Assembly: GCF_030409805.1 (NCBI RefSeq)
Contig: NZ_JAUFQP010000013.1
Coordinates: 626,501 to 690,500, forward strand
DNA: 64,000 nucleotides
Source of the DNA: Algibacter miyuki
Lineage (GTDB): Bacteria; Bacteroidota; Bacteroidia; Flavobacteriales; Flavobacteriaceae
Direction of reading: 5' to 3'
Below are positions 62,990-64,000 of the stretch, one piece after another; the first letter of the stretch is position 1, and the number at the start of each line of letters is the position of its first letter. The translations under genes and the position numbers were made by a program. Below the pieces are notes generated by a model, which saw only the letters and a program-made list of their open reading frames with translations, had not been told where the DNA came from and did not search any database.

Positions 62990-64000
62990 ATGAAAAAAGG
63001 AATTTCATTTATTATTTGCTGTTTTTTTGTAATGCTAGTTACAGCCCAAAAAAGAAATTATCTGTTATACACCGATAGTAATATTGCTAATTTAAAAAAG
63101 CAAATTACGGTTAATGAGGATATAAAAAATAGTTGGGAAAAGCAATTGAAATATGCCGACGAATTAGTTTCAAAAGATAGATTTAAAGCCGATAATTGTC
63201 AAGTGTTAGGTTTAGCCTATCGCATGACGGGTGATGAAAAATATGCCAAAACCATAAAAAAAATATTAGTAGATTATACTTCAAAAGATACTTGGGAAGG
63301 AAAGAATTTATTAAGCAGAACACCAGCTTGGAAAGGCGGTTTAAATACATCACATACTAGTTTTTTCGTTTCTATAGGGTTTGATTGCATTTATGATTAC
63401 TTAACTAAAAAAGAACGAAAGGATATTGCTGAAAATTTAGTGCGCGTTGGTATTCAACCCGCTTTAGACGATTGGTTATTGCCAAATGCAAACTTTCACA
63501 CGTTTGATACTATGGGGCACAACTGGTGGAGTGCTTGTGTTTATATGGCTGGTTTTAGCTCGTTAGCGATTAGAAATGAAGTTCCTGAAGCTAAAAACTG
63601 GGTGAATGATATTGCTCAAACCGCTACCGAGTTTATTAATTATTCGGGGAGTGTATTGCAAAATAAACCGCCAACATTTGATAAAGACGGCGGTTTTTAC
63701 GAAAGTATAAACTATGCTTCTTACGGTATTTCTCAATATTTATTGTTCCGTTTTGCGTTGCAATCGGCATTACCAAACACAAAGCAGGTCGATTTACCTA
63801 TTTTAGATAAAATTGGAGATTTCTTTATTCAAACCACTTATTACGTTGAAGAAGGAAAACCAATGTCTGTAAACTTTGGTGATAGTTTCATCAATAAAAC
63901 CGGAAACGCCTGTTTAACATTGCTATGGCAATTGGGTTATAAGAAAAACGATTATGCATGGTACATCAATCAAACCAGTGCTGGAAATGATAAGGAAGGT
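62990..64000 (+). CDS. Heparinase II/III-like lyase 3, C-terminus cut by window edge
   Basis: I translated from the ATG at 62990; it is open to the window end (337 residues so far). A signal peptide ends at VTAQ. The visible part is a helical toroid: CQVLGLAYRMTGDEKYAKTI, MGHNWWSACVYMAGFSS and DGGFYESINYASYGISQY, the last with the Tyr region used in this fold. It looks distinct from the tandem lyases at 39540 and 42219, and is closer in layout to alginate-lyase- and heparinase-type PLs. The beta-sandwich with the metal or His motif must lie beyond the edge. It has its own composite promoter. Confidence 0.75.
   Translation, partial: MKKGISFIICCFFVMLVTAQKRNYLLYTDSNIANLKKQITVNEDIKNSWEKQLKYADELVSKDRFKADNCQVLGLAYRMTGDEKYAKTIKKILVDYTSKDTWEGKNLLSRTPAWKGGLNTSHTSFFVSIGFDCIYDYLTKKERKDIAENLVRVGIQPALDDWLLPNANFHTFDTMGHNWWSACVYMAGFSSLAIRNEVPEAKNWVNDIAQTATEFINYSGSVLQNKPPTFDKDGGFYESINYASYGISQYLLFRFALQSALPNTKQVDLPILDKIGDFFIQTTYYVEEGKPMSVNFGDSFINKTGNACLTLLWQLGYKKNDYAWYINQTSAGNDKEG

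Noticed and set aside
25479..64000. Ulvan as the target of the PUL
   Set aside because: GH88 and sulfatases fit, but I recognise no rhamnosidase, GH105 or known ulvan lyase, while two fucosidases are present.
1..64000. CRISPR arrays, tRNA, rRNA and insertion sequences
   Set aside because: No regularly spaced repeats beyond the promoter set, no cloverleaf-like or rRNA segments and no transposase genes were seen.

Overview
The window looks like a chromosomal segment of a marine Flavobacteriaceae bacterium. The evidence is low G+C, promoters with the Bacteroidetes -7 element (TAnnTTTG), a full Na+-translocating NADH:quinone reductase (NQR) operon, a type IX secretion (T9SS) plug protein, SusC/SusD pairs and a cargo protein with a T9SS sorting tail. 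The genus cannot be fixed from sequence reading alone.

Region 1 (1-19440) is housekeeping. It holds rsmG (running off the left edge), a fatty acid desaturase, a class I aminotransferase, a 6S-like RNA candidate, apaG, the T9SS plug protein, nqrABCDEF, two small conserved flavobacterial proteins and apbE, whose product attaches FMN to NqrB and NqrC. A minus-strand operon follows: gpmI, a HAD phosphatase, map, a DUF3050 protein, a methyltransferase and a DUF423 protein. A secreted ankyrin protein closes the region.

Region 2 (about 19500-64000, continuing off the right edge) is one large polysaccharide utilization locus (PUL). It has two SusC/SusD pairs, a GH88 unsaturated uronyl hydrolase, two GH29 fucosidases, two S1 sulfatases, three esterase-like hydrolases, a GH97, a beta-propeller glycosidase and a GH141-like beta-helix protein with a PDZ tail. 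It also has three heparinase II/III-like proteins (one cut by the window end), two related beta-helix proteins of unknown activity and a sugar porter. The enzyme set points to a sulfated, probably esterified polysaccharide with fucose and uronic acid. Exact substrate identity is inference.

The most striking non-coding signal is a composite promoter found seven times, only in region 2. Two copies of a 9-bp box close to ATARTTTAT sit exactly 12 bp apart, and a -7 element of the form TAnnWTTG follows exactly 22 bp later. Six copies head PUL transcription units: susC1, GH88, the first GH29, the 50.1-kb beta-helix gene, susC2 and the last lyase. The seventh faces no gene and ends at a terminator about 130 bp on, so it may drive a co-regulated small RNA. 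The 21-bp direct-repeat period suits a hybrid two-component (AraC-type) regulator, but no regulator gene lies in the window.

The PUL also shows recent rearrangement. There is a decayed lyase remnant at 35.3 kb, an esterase carrying a copied fucosidase tail at 48.9 kb, and a duplicated terminator-plus-promoter intergenic block at 49.9 and 62.8 kb.
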